Origin: Bacteroidota bacterium
Lineage (GTDB): Bacteria; Bacteroidota; Bacteroidia; Chitinophagales; Chitinophagaceae
DNA length: 64,000 nucleotides
NCBI GenBank assembly: GCA_023424015.1
Contig: JAFAEM010000035.1
Span: 28,440-92,439 of the forward strand
Reading direction: 5' to 3'
Shown: in pieces, positions 1 to 8,492 of the stretch
How positions within the stretch are numbered: the first letter of the stretch is position 1
How the letters are laid out: each line of letters begins with the position of its first letter
Translations under genes and position numbers: made by a program
Notes under the pieces: generated by a model
What the model was told of the DNA's origin: nothing
The model's database searches: none
What the model saw: the letters and a program-made list of their open reading frames with translations, nothing else

Positions 1-651
1 CAACACCATATCTACCCCACCTTCAAGCGAAATATTGAAGCGGGTCATGTTCTCAACCGTAATGGGCAACACACCTTCTTTTCTTTTGTTAATGAAAAAA
101 GGTATCACCGACCCATTGGATCCCATTACATTCCCATATCGCACCACGGAAAATTTGATCGGGTTACTTCCCCTGATGTTGTTCGCCGCGATAAACAATT
201 TGTCGGAAGTTAGCTTGGTCGCACCATACAGGTTGATCGGCGCGCAGGCCTTGTCGGTCGATAGGGCTACCACACGCTGTACCCCCGTTTCCAAAGAAGC
301 ATGAATCACATTCTGCGCTCCATTGATATTTGTCTTGATACATTCATCAGGATTGTACTCGGCGATGGGTACATGTTTCATGGCCGCAGCATGAATCACA
401 TAGTCGATACCTTTGAAGGCTCGGATCAGTCGTGCTTCATCACGCACATCACCTATAAAAAACCTGATCTGGGGGTACTTACTGGCGGGGTATTCCTGCG
501 CCATCTGGAATTGCTTTTGTTCATCCCTGGAATAAATGACCAGTCTTTTTACGTTGGGCCATTTTTCAAAAACTGTTTTTGTAAACGCCTTACCAAAAGA
601 ACCCGTTCCGCCTGTTATTAAGATCGATTTATTGTTTAGATCAAGAGACAT
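1..651 (-). CDS. pseB: UDP-GlcNAc 4,6-dehydratase (inverting), PseB type, 3' end outside window
   Basis: Partial gene: translation from the ATG at 649-651 stays open to the left edge (217 codons visible). It is a short-chain dehydrogenase that makes UDP-2-acetamido-2,6-dideoxy-L-arabino-4-hexulose, the first intermediate of CMP-pseudaminic acid, in the cytoplasm. Visible features are the NAD(P)-binding GGTGSFG near residue 14, the stretch IGDVRDEARL, AAAMKHVPIAEYNP, and the catalytic STDK...YGATK signature (Asp, Lys and Tyr all kept), followed by VVRYGNVMGS. The order and spacing match Helicobacter FlaA1/PseB closely. It lies 63 bases after rfbA on the same strand, as the last visible gene of the polysaccharide operon. 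PseC and later pathway genes would be expected further left. Other CapD-like dehydratases are less likely because of the AEYNP and STDKA signatures. Confidence 0.9.
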   Translation of the reverse strand, partial: MSLDLNNKSILITGGTGSFGKAFTKTVFEKWPNVKRLVIYSRDEQKQFQMAQEYPASKYPQIRFFIGDVRDEARLIRAFKGIDYVIHAAAMKHVPIAEYNPDECIKTNINGAQNVIHASLETGVQRVVALSTDKACAPINLYGATKLTSDKLFIAANNIRGSNPIKFSVVRYGNVMGSNGSVIPFFINKRKEGVLPITVENMTRFNISLEGGVDMVL

Positions 652-714
652 ATTTATTATTTTATATTAAGCTGTTTAATTGAATTCAATCTTTCGGTTT
701 CCAAATTGCTACGC

Positions 715-1575
715 TCAGGTGATCAATTTCTTCAAGTAGATGCCATACCCGCTTTTATTCAGCGCATCTGCGAGTGCCAGTATCTGTGCTTTGTCAATAA
801 ACCCGTTGCGGTAGGCGATCTCTTCAATACACCCGATCTTGGTACCCTGTCTTTTTTCGATCACCCTAACGAACTCGCTGGCATCGCTCAATGAATCGAA
901 GGTACCGGTATCCAGCCAGGCTGTTCCGCGGTCGAGTACTGCAACTTTCAGTCTTCCCTGGCGCAGGTATTCTTTGTTGACATCGGTGATCTCATACTCG
1001 CCCCGGGCTGAAGGCTTCAGCTCTTTAGCTATTTTTACAACATCATTGTCGTAGAAGTAAAGGCCCGGCACGGCGTAATTTGATTTGGGTTTGGCAGGTT
1101 TCTCTTCAATGCTTATGGCTTTCATGTCGCCATCAAATTCCACTACGCCATATCGTTCGGGGTCGCTTACCTGGTAGGCAAACACATAGCCACCCTCGAT
1201 CTGGCTGAGTGCTTTCAACTGGCGGCCGAGGCCAACGCCATGGAATATATTATCGCCGAGTACAAGGGCTACTTTGTCGCTGCCAATAAAATCGGCCCCG
1301 ATCACAAATGCCTGGGCAAGCCCGTTGGGTACTTCCTGTATGGCATATTCAAACCGGCAGCCTACATGCGAGCCATCACCGAGCAAGCGCCTGAAAGAGG
1401 CGTTGTCTTCCGGGGTGGTAATGATCAATACCTCCCTGATCCCCGCCATCATCAGTGTTGACAGCGGATAATAGATCATTGGCTTGTCGTAAATCGGCAT
1501 CAGCTGCTTACTAATTGCCTTGGTAATTGGATACAGCCGTGTGCCAGAGCCGCCGGCGAGGATGATTCCTTTCAT
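715..1575 (-). CDS. rfbA: Glucose-1-phosphate thymidylyltransferase
   Basis: 286 residues, the normal length of the short RfbA/RmlA form. It joins dTTP and glucose-1-phosphate to give dTDP-glucose, feeding RfbB. The N-terminal nucleotidyltransferase signature GGSGTRLYPIT begins at residue 8, followed by SKQLMPIYDKPMIYYPLS, the LGDNIFHG motif near residue 108, and the EEKPAKPKSNYAVPGLYFY and WLDTGT stretches that line the sugar-phosphate site. It is in the polysaccharide operon between the four-helix-bundle gene and pseB. No rmlC or rmlD is visible here, so the end sugar may not be rhamnose; those genes may lie to the left or elsewhere. Confidence 0.96.
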   Translation of the reverse strand: MKGIILAGGSGTRLYPITKAISKQLMPIYDKPMIYYPLSTLMMAGIREVLIITTPEDNASFRRLLGDGSHVGCRFEYAIQEVPNGLAQAFVIGADFIGSDKVALVLGDNIFHGVGLGRQLKALSQIEGGYVFAYQVSDPERYGVVEFDGDMKAISIEEKPAKPKSNYAVPGLYFYDNDVVKIAKELKPSARGEYEITDVNKEYLRQGRLKVAVLDRGTAWLDTGTFDSLSDASEFVRVIEKRQGTKIGCIEEIAYRNGFIDKAQILALADALNKSGYGIYLKKLIT

Positions 1576-1622
1576 AAGATTGTGAGGAAGGTTAAATGTG
1601 GTTGAATATAGTTGAAGATGGT

Positions 1623-2051
1623 TTAATGTAGCTGAAGAATCTGGGGACTAAATAAGAACAACCAAAACAATCCCAATTTTCCAATTCTTTTTACCTGTGA
1701 AGCTTTCAGATTAGACAATTTAACTGACAATGATTGGATCTCCTGCCTGTATGTCTTTAGTTCGTCCTCATTCATATATCCAAGATCCGCCGCTACGATT
1801 AGATGATTGAATACCTCCATCAGGCTGCCATACGCCACTGTTGTAAAATGAGCCTGATCCTTCGCACTCGCCCTTGTAGAACCCTCTGCTATATTCGATC
1901 CTATCGAAAGAGCGGACCTCCTTATTTGCGACGTTAAACCATATTTTTCTTCATTTGGAAAAGATTGCGTCTGCTTATAAATCCTCACCGCCAACTTTCT
2001 CGCCATTTGCCAAACCTCCAACTTCTCGAATGAAAATTGATAAGCATCCAT
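1623..2051 (-). CDS. Four-helix-bundle protein (23S rRNA intervening-sequence family)
   Basis: 142 residues. The sequence fits the S23/IVP four-helix-bundle family: FEKLEVWQMARKLAVRIY at the N-terminus, SQIRRSALSIGSNIAEGSTR around residues 41-60, then FTTVAYGSLMEVFNHLIVA and a final helix. The family is named for ORFs in 23S rRNA intervening sequences but is common as a free-standing gene inside Bacteroidota polysaccharide loci. Its role there is unknown; no catalytic residues are evident. The last 15 or so residues (LFWLFLFSPQILQLH) look like read-through into repeat-like spacer, so the real C-terminus may have been extended by drift. Degenerate repeat DNA flanks it on both sides. Confidence 0.85.
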   Translation of the reverse strand: MDAYQFSFEKLEVWQMARKLAVRIYKQTQSFPNEEKYGLTSQIRRSALSIGSNIAEGSTRASAKDQAHFTTVAYGSLMEVFNHLIVAADLGYMNEDELKTYRQEIQSLSVKLSNLKASQVKRIGKLGLFWLFLFSPQILQLH

Positions 2052-2133
2052 ATGCAGTAGCTTCTTTGTTGCTTAAAAATATTATTGAAGATTGTTGAAT
2101 GTTGTTTAAAATGGTTTAATAGTTGGTCATCCT

Positions 2134-2201
2134 AAACAATCATTAAACAATCATTAAACAATCTTCAACCACCATTCAACCACCATTCCACCACCATTCA
2201 A
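2134..2201. repeat. Degenerate 11-base tandem repeat between rfbB and the four-helix-bundle gene
   Basis: About six copies of an 11-base unit drift from acaatcattaa to ccaccattcaa across the spacer and reach the 3' end of rfbB. A related degenerate stretch (variants of ggttgaa / tagttgaag) sits on the other side of the four-helix-bundle gene at 1588-1640. No ORF or promoter is evident in it. Confidence 0.7.
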
Positions 2202-3268
2202 CTCCGCTTCCCACCATACTGCTCTTCGTAGTAGCGCTGATAGGCTCCGCTCGTTACATGCTTTAGCCACTCTTCATTCTGCAAGTACCAGTCGATGGTT
2301 TGGGAAAGGCCCTCTTCGAAGGTTACTGAGGGTTTCCATCCGAGTTCCTTATTTATTTTGGATGCGTCGATGGCATAGCGGCGGTCGTGGCCGGGACGGT
2401 CTTTTACATAGGTGATCAGTTGCTCGCTGGTGCCGGCAGGATTGCCAAGTTTCTCATCCATCAGCCTGCAAAGAAGTTTCACCAGGTCGATATTTTTCCA
2501 TTCATTAAATCCACCAATATTATAGGTATCGCCACGCCTGCCTTTGTGAAACACCAGGTCGATGGCTGCCGCATGGTCTTTTACAAAAAGCCAGTCACGG
2601 GTGTAGAGCCCGTCACCATACACCGGCAGGGGCTTTTTGGTAATAATATTATTGATAAAAAGCGGGATCAGTTTTTCAGGAAAGTGATTCGGTCCATAGT
2701 TGTTGGAGCAGTTGCTCACCACCACAGGCAGGCCATAGGTATCGTGATAGGCCCGCACAAAATGATCTGAGGCCGCCTTTGACGCGCTGTACGGCGAATG
2801 CGGATCGTACCTGGTCTCTTCTGTAAAAAATCCGCTTTCACCCAAAGCGCCAAATACTTCGTCGGTGGAAACGTGGTAGAAGAGATTAGGTTGAGATTGA
2901 GATTGAGGTTGGGACCAGCTTTTTTTTGCGGCGTTGAGAAGATTGACGGTACCGATCACATTGGTATAAACGAAATCGAGTGGTGAAACGATCGACCGGT
3001 CGACATGCGACTCGGCAGCAAGATGAATCACGCCCTGGGGTTGATACTTCGCGAATATTTCTTCCAGGGCAGCGGTATCGAGAATATTTATCCTTTCAAA
3101 CCTGTAATTGGCAGCGTTCTCAATATCACGCAGGTTCTCCAGATTGCCGGCATAGGTCAGCGCATCCAGATTCACGATCGTGTATTCCGGGTATTTGTTC
3201 ACAAACAGGCGGACAACATGTGATCCGATAAAACCTGCGCCACCGGTGATGAGTATGTTTTTGGGCAT
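2198..3268 (-). CDS. rfbB: dTDP-glucose 4,6-dehydratase
   Basis: 356 residues, the usual RfbB length. It converts dTDP-glucose to dTDP-4-keto-6-deoxyglucose using bound NAD. Visible are the Rossmann motif ITGGAGFIGSHVVR (residues 7-20), HLAAESHVDRSI, the catalytic VSTDEVFG (Asp-Glu pair) and YSASKAASDHF (Tyr-x3-Lys), VVSNCSNNYGPNHFPEKLIP, and the C-terminal DRPGHDRRYAID, typical of the family. Oddity: between residues about 116 and 128 the chain reads SWSQPQSQSQPNLF, a low-complexity insert encoded by a run of the same 6-base repeat (CTCAAC and variants, 2886-2912) that fills the spacer just upstream. The core fold and catalytic residues are intact, so the enzyme is probably active. Confidence 0.96.
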   Translation of the reverse strand: MPKNILITGGAGFIGSHVVRLFVNKYPEYTIVNLDALTYAGNLENLRDIENAANYRFERINILDTAALEEIFAKYQPQGVIHLAAESHVDRSIVSPLDFVYTNVIGTVNLLNAAKKSWSQPQSQSQPNLFYHVSTDEVFGALGESGFFTEETRYDPHSPYSASKAASDHFVRAYHDTYGLPVVVSNCSNNYGPNHFPEKLIPLFINNIITKKPLPVYGDGLYTRDWLFVKDHAAAIDLVFHKGRRGDTYNIGGFNEWKNIDLVKLLCRLMDEKLGNPAGTSEQLITYVKDRPGHDRRYAIDASKINKELGWKPSVTFEEGLSQTIDWYLQNEEWLKHVTSGAYQRYYEEQYGGKRS

Positions 3269-3270
3269 TT

Positions 3271-3332
3271 AGGTTAAGGTTGAGGTTAAGGTTGAGGTTG
3301 AGGTTAAGGTTGAGGTTGAGGTTGAGGTTGAG
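3271..3332. repeat. Hexanucleotide tandem repeat upstream of rfbB
   Basis: About ten uninterrupted copies of aggttg/aggtta (CTCAAC/TTAACC on the coding strand) fill most of the spacer between the epimerase stop and the rfbB start. Copy-number change here would alter the distance to the rfbB start in 6-base steps. The same unit occurs inside rfbB at 2886-2912. Confidence 0.9.
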
Positions 3333-3337
3333 TAAAG

Positions 3338-4297
3338 CTATAGACGATCGGGGTTGCTTTTGTACCAGTTAAATGTTGTCTTCAGGCCATCACTCACGGT
3401 CACAGCGGGGTGGTAACCCAGCAATTGTTTTGCTTTTGACACATCAGCCAGGCTATGTTTTACATCACCGGCCCGCTCGGGTCCAAACTGCGGAGCAACA
3501 GTGCTGCCAGCCTCTGTTCTTAAAGCATCATATAATTGTACCAGGGAGGTCTGTTCACCACACGCAATATTATATACCTGGTTCACCGCATCCTTACTGG
3601 TGGTAAGCAAAGCGGCAATATTAGCCTGTACGGCATTGTCAACAAATGTAAAATCGCGGCTGTGGCTGCCGTCTCCATTTATAACAGGTGCTTTACTTTC
3701 AAGTATCGCTTTTACAAATAGCGGGATCACGGCAGCATAAGGCCCCTGCGGATTCTGTCGCGGTCCGAAAATATTGAAGTACCGCAGGCCAATAAATTCC
3801 ATGCCGTATAGGCTGGCATACACACGGGCATAGAGTTCGTTTACAAACTTGGTGACCGCATACGGCGAAAGGGGATTACCGATCTTGTCCTCCACCTTTG
3901 GCAGCCCGGGATGGTCGCCATACGTGGATGAACTTGCCGCATACACCACGCGCCTGATACCTTTTTCTTTAGCCGCGGTAAAAATATTCAGCGTACCGGT
4001 AATATTAACTTCATTGGTAGTAAGAGGATCTTTGATCGAACGGGGTACAGATCCCAGTGCCGCCTGGTGCGTAATGGCGTCAATACCCTCGCAGGCTTCG
4101 AGGCAGGTCTCAAACGAACGGATATCTCCTTCGATAAATTCAAACTTTGGATTACTTAGATAACCGCTGATATTTTCGCGCGATCCTGTCGCCAGGTTGT
4201 CAAGCACGCGTACAAAACTTATTCTTTCATCCGATAATAGTTTTTCAACCAAATTAGAACCGATAAACCCGGCGCCGCCGGTGACTAAAATTCGCAT
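3338..4297 (-). CDS. wbpP: UDP-N-acetylglucosamine 4-epimerase (WbpP/TviC-like)
   Basis: 319 residues. This SDR epimerase interconverts UDP-GlcNAc and UDP-GalNAc, giving the operon a galacto-configured precursor. Motifs in order: VTGGAGFIGSNLVE (residues 5-18), HQAALGSVPRSIKDP, ASSSTYGDHPGLPKVED, the catalytic SPYAVTKFVNELYA (Tyr-x3-Lys), LRYFNIFGPRQNPQGPYAAVIP, NGDGSHSRDFTFVDN. The run from QAALGSVPRS through TYGDHPGLPKVED closely matches Pseudomonas WbpP and Salmonella TviC. This favours the N-acetylhexosamine-specific group over plain GalE. The gene is preceded by a 115-base gap with a long-armed hairpin (4322-4365) and then wzc. Confidence 0.85.
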   Translation of the reverse strand: MRILVTGGAGFIGSNLVEKLLSDERISFVRVLDNLATGSRENISGYLSNPKFEFIEGDIRSFETCLEACEGIDAITHQAALGSVPRSIKDPLTTNEVNITGTLNIFTAAKEKGIRRVVYAASSSTYGDHPGLPKVEDKIGNPLSPYAVTKFVNELYARVYASLYGMEFIGLRYFNIFGPRQNPQGPYAAVIPLFVKAILESKAPVINGDGSHSRDFTFVDNAVQANIAALLTTSKDAVNQVYNIACGEQTSLVQLYDALRTEAGSTVAPQFGPERAGDVKHSLADVSKAKQLLGYHPAVTVSDGLKTTFNWYKSNPDRL

Positions 4298-4412
4298 ATA
4301 AGCTTAGATAAATTTGAAGAAAAGATCGTGTCGTGATCTGGGATCCTATTCACGGACCCGATCTTCTTAATATGAAATTTGCAAGATGTTTAGAGAGAGC
4401 CTTTGCTGACAG

Positions 4413-6848
4413 CTATACTTTTTTACGGAACCATTTCCTGGCGTCAAGTGATGCCAGCAACTTTTCAAGCGTAGACGGCGGTGCCTTTTCCTCTTCGTAA
4501 TAACTGTCCTGCCCGTTGTGACCATAACCATAGCCATAACCGTAGCGGCCGTAACCGTAGTAGCCATAGCCGGCCTTGATCCTCACATCATTGATGACAA
4601 TGGAAACGCGGGGAAGTTTTTTCTCCCTGTACAGGTCATCGATCAGCACCACCTGCTTCTTAAATGTACGACCCTGTCTAACGAGGTACAAGGTGCAATC
4701 GGCAAAACCGCCAAGTGTAAGCGCATCACTTACCATGCCTACCGGTGCTGTATCGACTACCACCATATCAAATTCTTTACGCACCCAGTCAAATAGTTCG
4801 GTGATCTTTTCATCCAACAGCATTTCTGCCGGGTTGGGAGGTATGGGGCCACAGGGAAGTACAAACAGGTTCTCATGACCAGGTACCGGTACAACCAGGT
4901 CTTTCAATTCAGCTTTTCCAACCAGGTAATTGGATATACCGGGTCTTCTGTCCAATCGCAGACCCGACATTACTTTGGGTTTGCGGATATCAAATTCCAG
5001 GATGATCGTCTTTTTACCAGTCAATGCCAGCACTGCCGCCATATTTATACTCACAAAGGATTTACCCTCACCGCTGAAGGAAGAGGTGACCAGTATGACC
5101 GGCTTATCTGTTTTGCTGATCACATATTGCAGGTTGGAACGAATGCTGCGGAATTGCTCCGCCACCATGCCCCTACTGGTTTTGTTGACAACCAAAGTAT
5201 TTTCAGAAAATGAGTGACCCACTTCACCCAGGATGGGAACAGGTGTGATCTTCTCAACATCGTAACGTGTTGTTACTTTGTCGTTCAGGATCTCTGCAAT
5301 AAATATCACCAGGGCGGGAAGTGCCAGGCCAAGCAGGATTGCCATCAGTTGGATCGTCCTCCGCTCAGGCTTTATGGGATTGAGATTAGGAGATGCCCTG
5401 TCGATAATACTTGAGTTGGATATTGTTGATGCCCGGGAGATGGCCGCTTCTTCGCGTTTGCCTTCCAGCAGGCTATAAAGTGCAAGCTTAGTTGTAACCT
5501 GCCTTTCCAGGTCAAGGAATTCTTTCAGTTTGTAAGGAAGCTCCTCAAGACCGGCTTGTTCGGTCGCTGTTTTCCGGTTAAGCGCCGCAATAGCCGTTGC
5601 ATACGAACTCTTGATGTTTTGGAGGTTTTCAATTACCATCTTCCGCTGTTGCTCGATGATAGCCTCGGCTTCCTTCACAGCAGGGTTGCTGGGTGGAATA
5701 TTTGATTCAAGCAGCGATTTTCTTTCCAGTTGCGCCCGGTTATATCCATTCACCAGTTCATTCAGTGTCACATCTTCCAGACCCAGTGAAGAAGGTACGG
5801 TAACCTGGCTATACTGGTTATCCTTGCTCTGCAAATATTCGTTGATCATTTCCACCACCGAGATCTTGATCATTTGCTCACTCACCGCCTGGTCTGCAGC
5901 AGTGATTTTTCCAAATGAGCTGTTCGACTGGATGTCTACATTAATGATCTTGTTTTTCTGACGATAGTCAAGCATGATATCCTGCAGGCTGTCCAGTTCT
6001 CCTTTCAACTTGTCGAGCCGGATATCGATAAAACCGATCATCTGGTCCGTGGAGAAATTATTCTGCTCGATGGTGAGTGAATCGTATTGCACCATCAGGT
6101 TGTTGACGATATCGGCAGCCATATAGGGGTTAGAAGCCTCCATACTGATCAGCAGGATACCGGTACCACCCGCTTTGGGCTGTACATTCGTACTTCCTAC
6201 CAGTGATGCCGCCACTCTTTCCGCGGGCTGCCATCCTACATTGTATTCGTTTCCTGCAACGGGGTCAGATCTTTTTTGCAACCGGAACACGCCATTGCGA
6301 TTTTCAAAGATCTGGTCAAATGAAAAAGGAGTGGCCTCGTTGTTGACATAAAACTGGTTCTCGTTGATGAATTTTATTTCCATCGAGAACGCCCTGGAAG
6401 AATCTGCCAGGCTGAAGGCGTGCATCGAGAATGGCGCCATCTTATAGGCATTCTGATCTTTGATACGGCCTTTGGCGATATAGGAATATTCGAGATTGAG
6501 TTTGCGAACGACGCGCGTCATCAGTGGCCTCGACCGCAATATTTCAATTTCACTTTGAATATTATCGGTACGGTTGCTACCCATGAGCAGATCTTCCACT
6601 TTATCAGACCCGCGACTGGTTTGCTGGCTTTTGATCAGCATACTGCCGCCTGCATTATAGATCTGCGCAGCATACCTTAAATAAATAAATGCCACCAGCA
6701 GTGCCATTGCCACCGACAGGATGAAATAGGGAAAAAAACGGGCATACTTATAGAACAGGTCTCTTACACTTAGATTGGCAGCCTCGCTTTTGCTGGCCAT
6801 CGCCTGTTCTTCCATGATCGCACCCGAGGAATTTTCTGTAAGAGCCAT
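4413..6848 (-). CDS. wzc: Polysaccharide co-polymerase with C-terminal tyrosine autokinase (Wzc-like)
   Basis: 811 residues in the inner membrane. It controls chain length and export of the polysaccharide together with the outer-membrane channel. An N-terminal Wzz domain has a membrane segment at residues about 36-56, followed by a long periplasmic coiled-coil region. The second membrane segment is QLMAILLGLALPALVIFIAEI. The cytoplasmic BY-kinase domain then shows Walker A SSFSGEGKS (about residue 595), Walker A' ILEFDIRKPK and Walker B MVVVDTAPVG. The tail is a striking Gly-Tyr run (about residues 756-775) followed by DSYYEEEK: the tyrosine cluster that is trans-phosphorylated in this family. 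The start overlaps the wza-like stop by one base (TAATG), so the two are probably translationally coupled. Confidence 0.94.
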   Translation of the reverse strand: MALTENSSGAIMEEQAMASKSEAANLSVRDLFYKYARFFPYFILSVAMALLVAFIYLRYAAQIYNAGGSMLIKSQQTSRGSDKVEDLLMGSNRTDNIQSEIEILRSRPLMTRVVRKLNLEYSYIAKGRIKDQNAYKMAPFSMHAFSLADSSRAFSMEIKFINENQFYVNNEATPFSFDQIFENRNGVFRLQKRSDPVAGNEYNVGWQPAERVAASLVGSTNVQPKAGGTGILLISMEASNPYMAADIVNNLMVQYDSLTIEQNNFSTDQMIGFIDIRLDKLKGELDSLQDIMLDYRQKNKIINVDIQSNSSFGKITAADQAVSEQMIKISVVEMINEYLQSKDNQYSQVTVPSSLGLEDVTLNELVNGYNRAQLERKSLLESNIPPSNPAVKEAEAIIEQQRKMVIENLQNIKSSYATAIAALNRKTATEQAGLEELPYKLKEFLDLERQVTTKLALYSLLEGKREEAAISRASTISNSSIIDRASPNLNPIKPERRTIQLMAILLGLALPALVIFIAEILNDKVTTRYDVEKITPVPILGEVGHSFSENTLVVNKTSRGMVAEQFRSIRSNLQYVISKTDKPVILVTSSFSGEGKSFVSINMAAVLALTGKKTIILEFDIRKPKVMSGLRLDRRPGISNYLVGKAELKDLVVPVPGHENLFVLPCGPIPPNPAEMLLDEKITELFDWVRKEFDMVVVDTAPVGMVSDALTLGGFADCTLYLVRQGRTFKKQVVLIDDLYREKKLPRVSIVINDVRIKAGYGYYGYGRYGYGYGYGHNGQDSYYEEEKAPPSTLEKLLASLDARKWFRKKV

Positions 6849-7639
6849 TAGTTAAAAATATTATAGAGCAAGGCAATAGAGGTAATAAGACTTAAGCCGA
6901 AACTAACCTGGCGCATAAGGATATCCTGGTCGGCTTTCTTTGCTTTGCGCCGTGTAGGATCCACCACCACAACGTCGTTTTGCATGAGGTGATAATATGG
7001 AGATGCAAATAAATTCTCTGATGACAGATCTACGAGCCCGGTTTCCCTTTTGCCATCAATCTCACGCATTACTTTTACAGAATTCCTGATGCCGAATTCG
7101 GTTGTACCCCCGGCGAGGCCGATCGCTTCCAGGATCGTCACTCTTTCCCCCGGCACACTGATAGGGCCCTGCTGATTCACTTCTCCGAGTACGGTTACTT
7201 TGAGGTTCAAAAACCGGATGATTACGGAAGGGTTGGTAAGTACTGTATCTCTTTCATTGATCTTTTGCTTGATGAGGTCGGCGAGTTCAATTTTTGTCAA
7301 GCCTTCCACTTTTATCAACCCGATCTGGGGATATTCAATATTTCCATTGGCGTCCACCAGGAAGCCCGCCATCATCTGGCCGCCGCCGCCCTGGCTGCCT
7401 TGTTGGTTCTGAACGGGCAGGTTGTAGGGCGCATCCGAAATCTCTGGTTTTGTGCTGGCACTAAAAACCCGGATCGACAACTGGTCGTTTTTCTGGATGC
7501 GCAACTCCGGGAACTTCACTTCACCGTTGATGGTGCTATCGGTGACATGCTGAAGGTAGTTGGGTATTCGTTGCTGAGTACCGCAGGATATCAAATAAAA
7601 AGGAAGTAAAAAAAATAAGACCGTCCTTATAAATTTCAT
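6848..7639 (-). CDS. wza: Polysaccharide export outer-membrane lipoprotein (Wza-like)
   Basis: 263 residues. The signal peptide ends in a lipobox (FYLISC, Cys20), so the protein is lipidated. A polysaccharide export (PES) domain follows (PELRIQKNDQLSIRVFSAS, then GFLVDANGNIEYPQIGLIKVEGLT). An SLBB/soluble-ligand domain comes next (VTVLGEVNQQGPISVPGERVTILEAIGLAGG). Near the C-terminus is one hydrophobic segment, FGLSLITSIALLYNIF, as in Bacteroidota Wza relatives. It is shorter than E. coli Wza, which is usual for this phylum. It should form the outer-membrane part of the export channel with the Wzc-like protein, whose start codon it overlaps. Confidence 0.92.
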   Translation of the reverse strand: MKFIRTVLFFLLPFYLISCGTQQRIPNYLQHVTDSTINGEVKFPELRIQKNDQLSIRVFSASTKPEISDAPYNLPVQNQQGSQGGGGQMMAGFLVDANGNIEYPQIGLIKVEGLTKIELADLIKQKINERDTVLTNPSVIIRFLNLKVTVLGEVNQQGPISVPGERVTILEAIGLAGGTTEFGIRNSVKVMREIDGKRETGLVDLSSENLFASPYYHLMQNDVVVVDPTRRKAKKADQDILMRQVSFGLSLITSIALLYNIFN

Positions 7640-7684
7640 TTAGATAAGTTTAAAAAATATGAAACCGGGGCAAGGTAGGATTTG

Positions 7685-8185
7685 CTAGTCAGTCTCCGTC
7701 GAAGTTATTTTAGTTTTATCAATATAGGCCACCAACATATACCCAAGACTGTCGATGGCGATCTTAACCGTCTTTCGCTTCACGCCGATCACTTCGCCGA
7801 CCTGGCCCATCAGGGGACCACCCGTAATTTTTACTCTTTGTTTCAGTTCCACTGCCATGGGGCTCAGTTCCACATTTTCGTATTCATTTAAAAAACTCTT
7901 GATCGCGTTGATCTCTCTTTCTCTCACAACTGCCGGCTTACCCTCCAGGTACACAAAATTGATCACCCCGGGTGTCATCCTGACTTCGGTCCGGTCTACA
8001 TCGTTGACCTTCACAAAGACATAGGATTTAAAAAGCGGTTCTTCCACCGTTTTTACGCGGTCACTCCATTTACGTCTCACTTTATTGAGCGGGCAGTAAC
8101 TTTCAAAACCCTTTTCAGTTAGGAGCTGGGCCACTTTCTTTTCCCAGCGGGGACGACTATATATTGCTAACCACTTGCGTGACAC
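7685..8185 (-). CDS. UpxY/NusG-family transcription antiterminator
   Basis: 166 residues. It has a NusG N-terminal (NGN) domain (KWLAIYSRPRWEKKVAQLL, then YCPLNKVRRKW and EPLFKSYVFVKV) and a KOW domain at the end (QRVKITGGPLMGQVGEVIGV). Specialised NusG paralogues of this kind (UpxY in Bacteroides, LoaP and RfaH elsewhere) bind RNA polymerase in the leader of long polysaccharide operons and suppress termination. The gene is first in the operon, as UpxY genes are. The start is a GTG at 8183-8185; an in-frame stop lies just upstream, so no longer form is possible. A promoter and a terminator-like hairpin precede it. Confidence 0.92.
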   Translation of the reverse strand: MSRKWLAIYSRPRWEKKVAQLLTEKGFESYCPLNKVRRKWSDRVKTVEEPLFKSYVFVKVNDVDRTEVRMTPGVINFVYLEGKPAVVREREINAIKSFLNEYENVELSPMAVELKQRVKITGGPLMGQVGEVIGVKRKTVKIAIDSLGYMLVAYIDKTKITSTETD

Positions 8186-8244
8186 GGAATAAGATTACAG
8201 AGCTTCGCCACCTCGGTCACATAGTTTTTTTTTATATGACCGTC

Positions 8245-8266
8245 AAAAAATGGCCATTATAACGGC
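8245..8266 (-). terminator. Terminator-like hairpin in the leader of the polysaccharide operon
   Basis: On the minus strand GCCGT-TATA-ATGGC (one G-U pair) is followed by CATTTTTT. The stem is short, so termination would be partial. It lies between the promoter at 8296-8325 and the antiterminator gene, where an attenuator would be placed. A second stem-loop (8215-8219 pairing with 8237-8241, A-rich loop) follows directly. Confidence 0.45.
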
Positions 8267-8295
8267 TTAAACCAACGGCTATTGTCTTTCGGTTG

Positions 8296-8326
8296 CAAAT
8301 ATAGGTTTGCGTTTGGGAGTGGCAAA
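8296..8326 (-). promoter_or_regulatory. Bacteroidota-type promoter of the polysaccharide operon
   Basis: Minus strand: -33 box TTTTG (its TTG is the complement of 8323-8325), a 19-base spacer, and -7 box TATATTTG (8296-8303), matching TAnnTTTG exactly. Transcription would start near 8290, leaving a leader of about 100 bases before the GTG of the antiterminator gene. Confidence 0.7.
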
Positions 8327-8492
8327 ACATTAAACTAAGCAGATTTTGAATGATTTGAGACCAGGATTTATATGATTTATCGGATAGGGGAATTCAATTG
8401 ACAAGTTTGATATTGCTGATGAGGCGGGAACCCGATCGATACCAGTTTGGCAGGAAAAGATCAACTGCAAATCATTTTTTTCCGTCTTTCCG

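Noticed and set aside
4367..4567. 66-codon frame over the Wzc tail
   Set aside because: It is a frame-shifted reading of the repetitive Gly-Tyr coding sequence.
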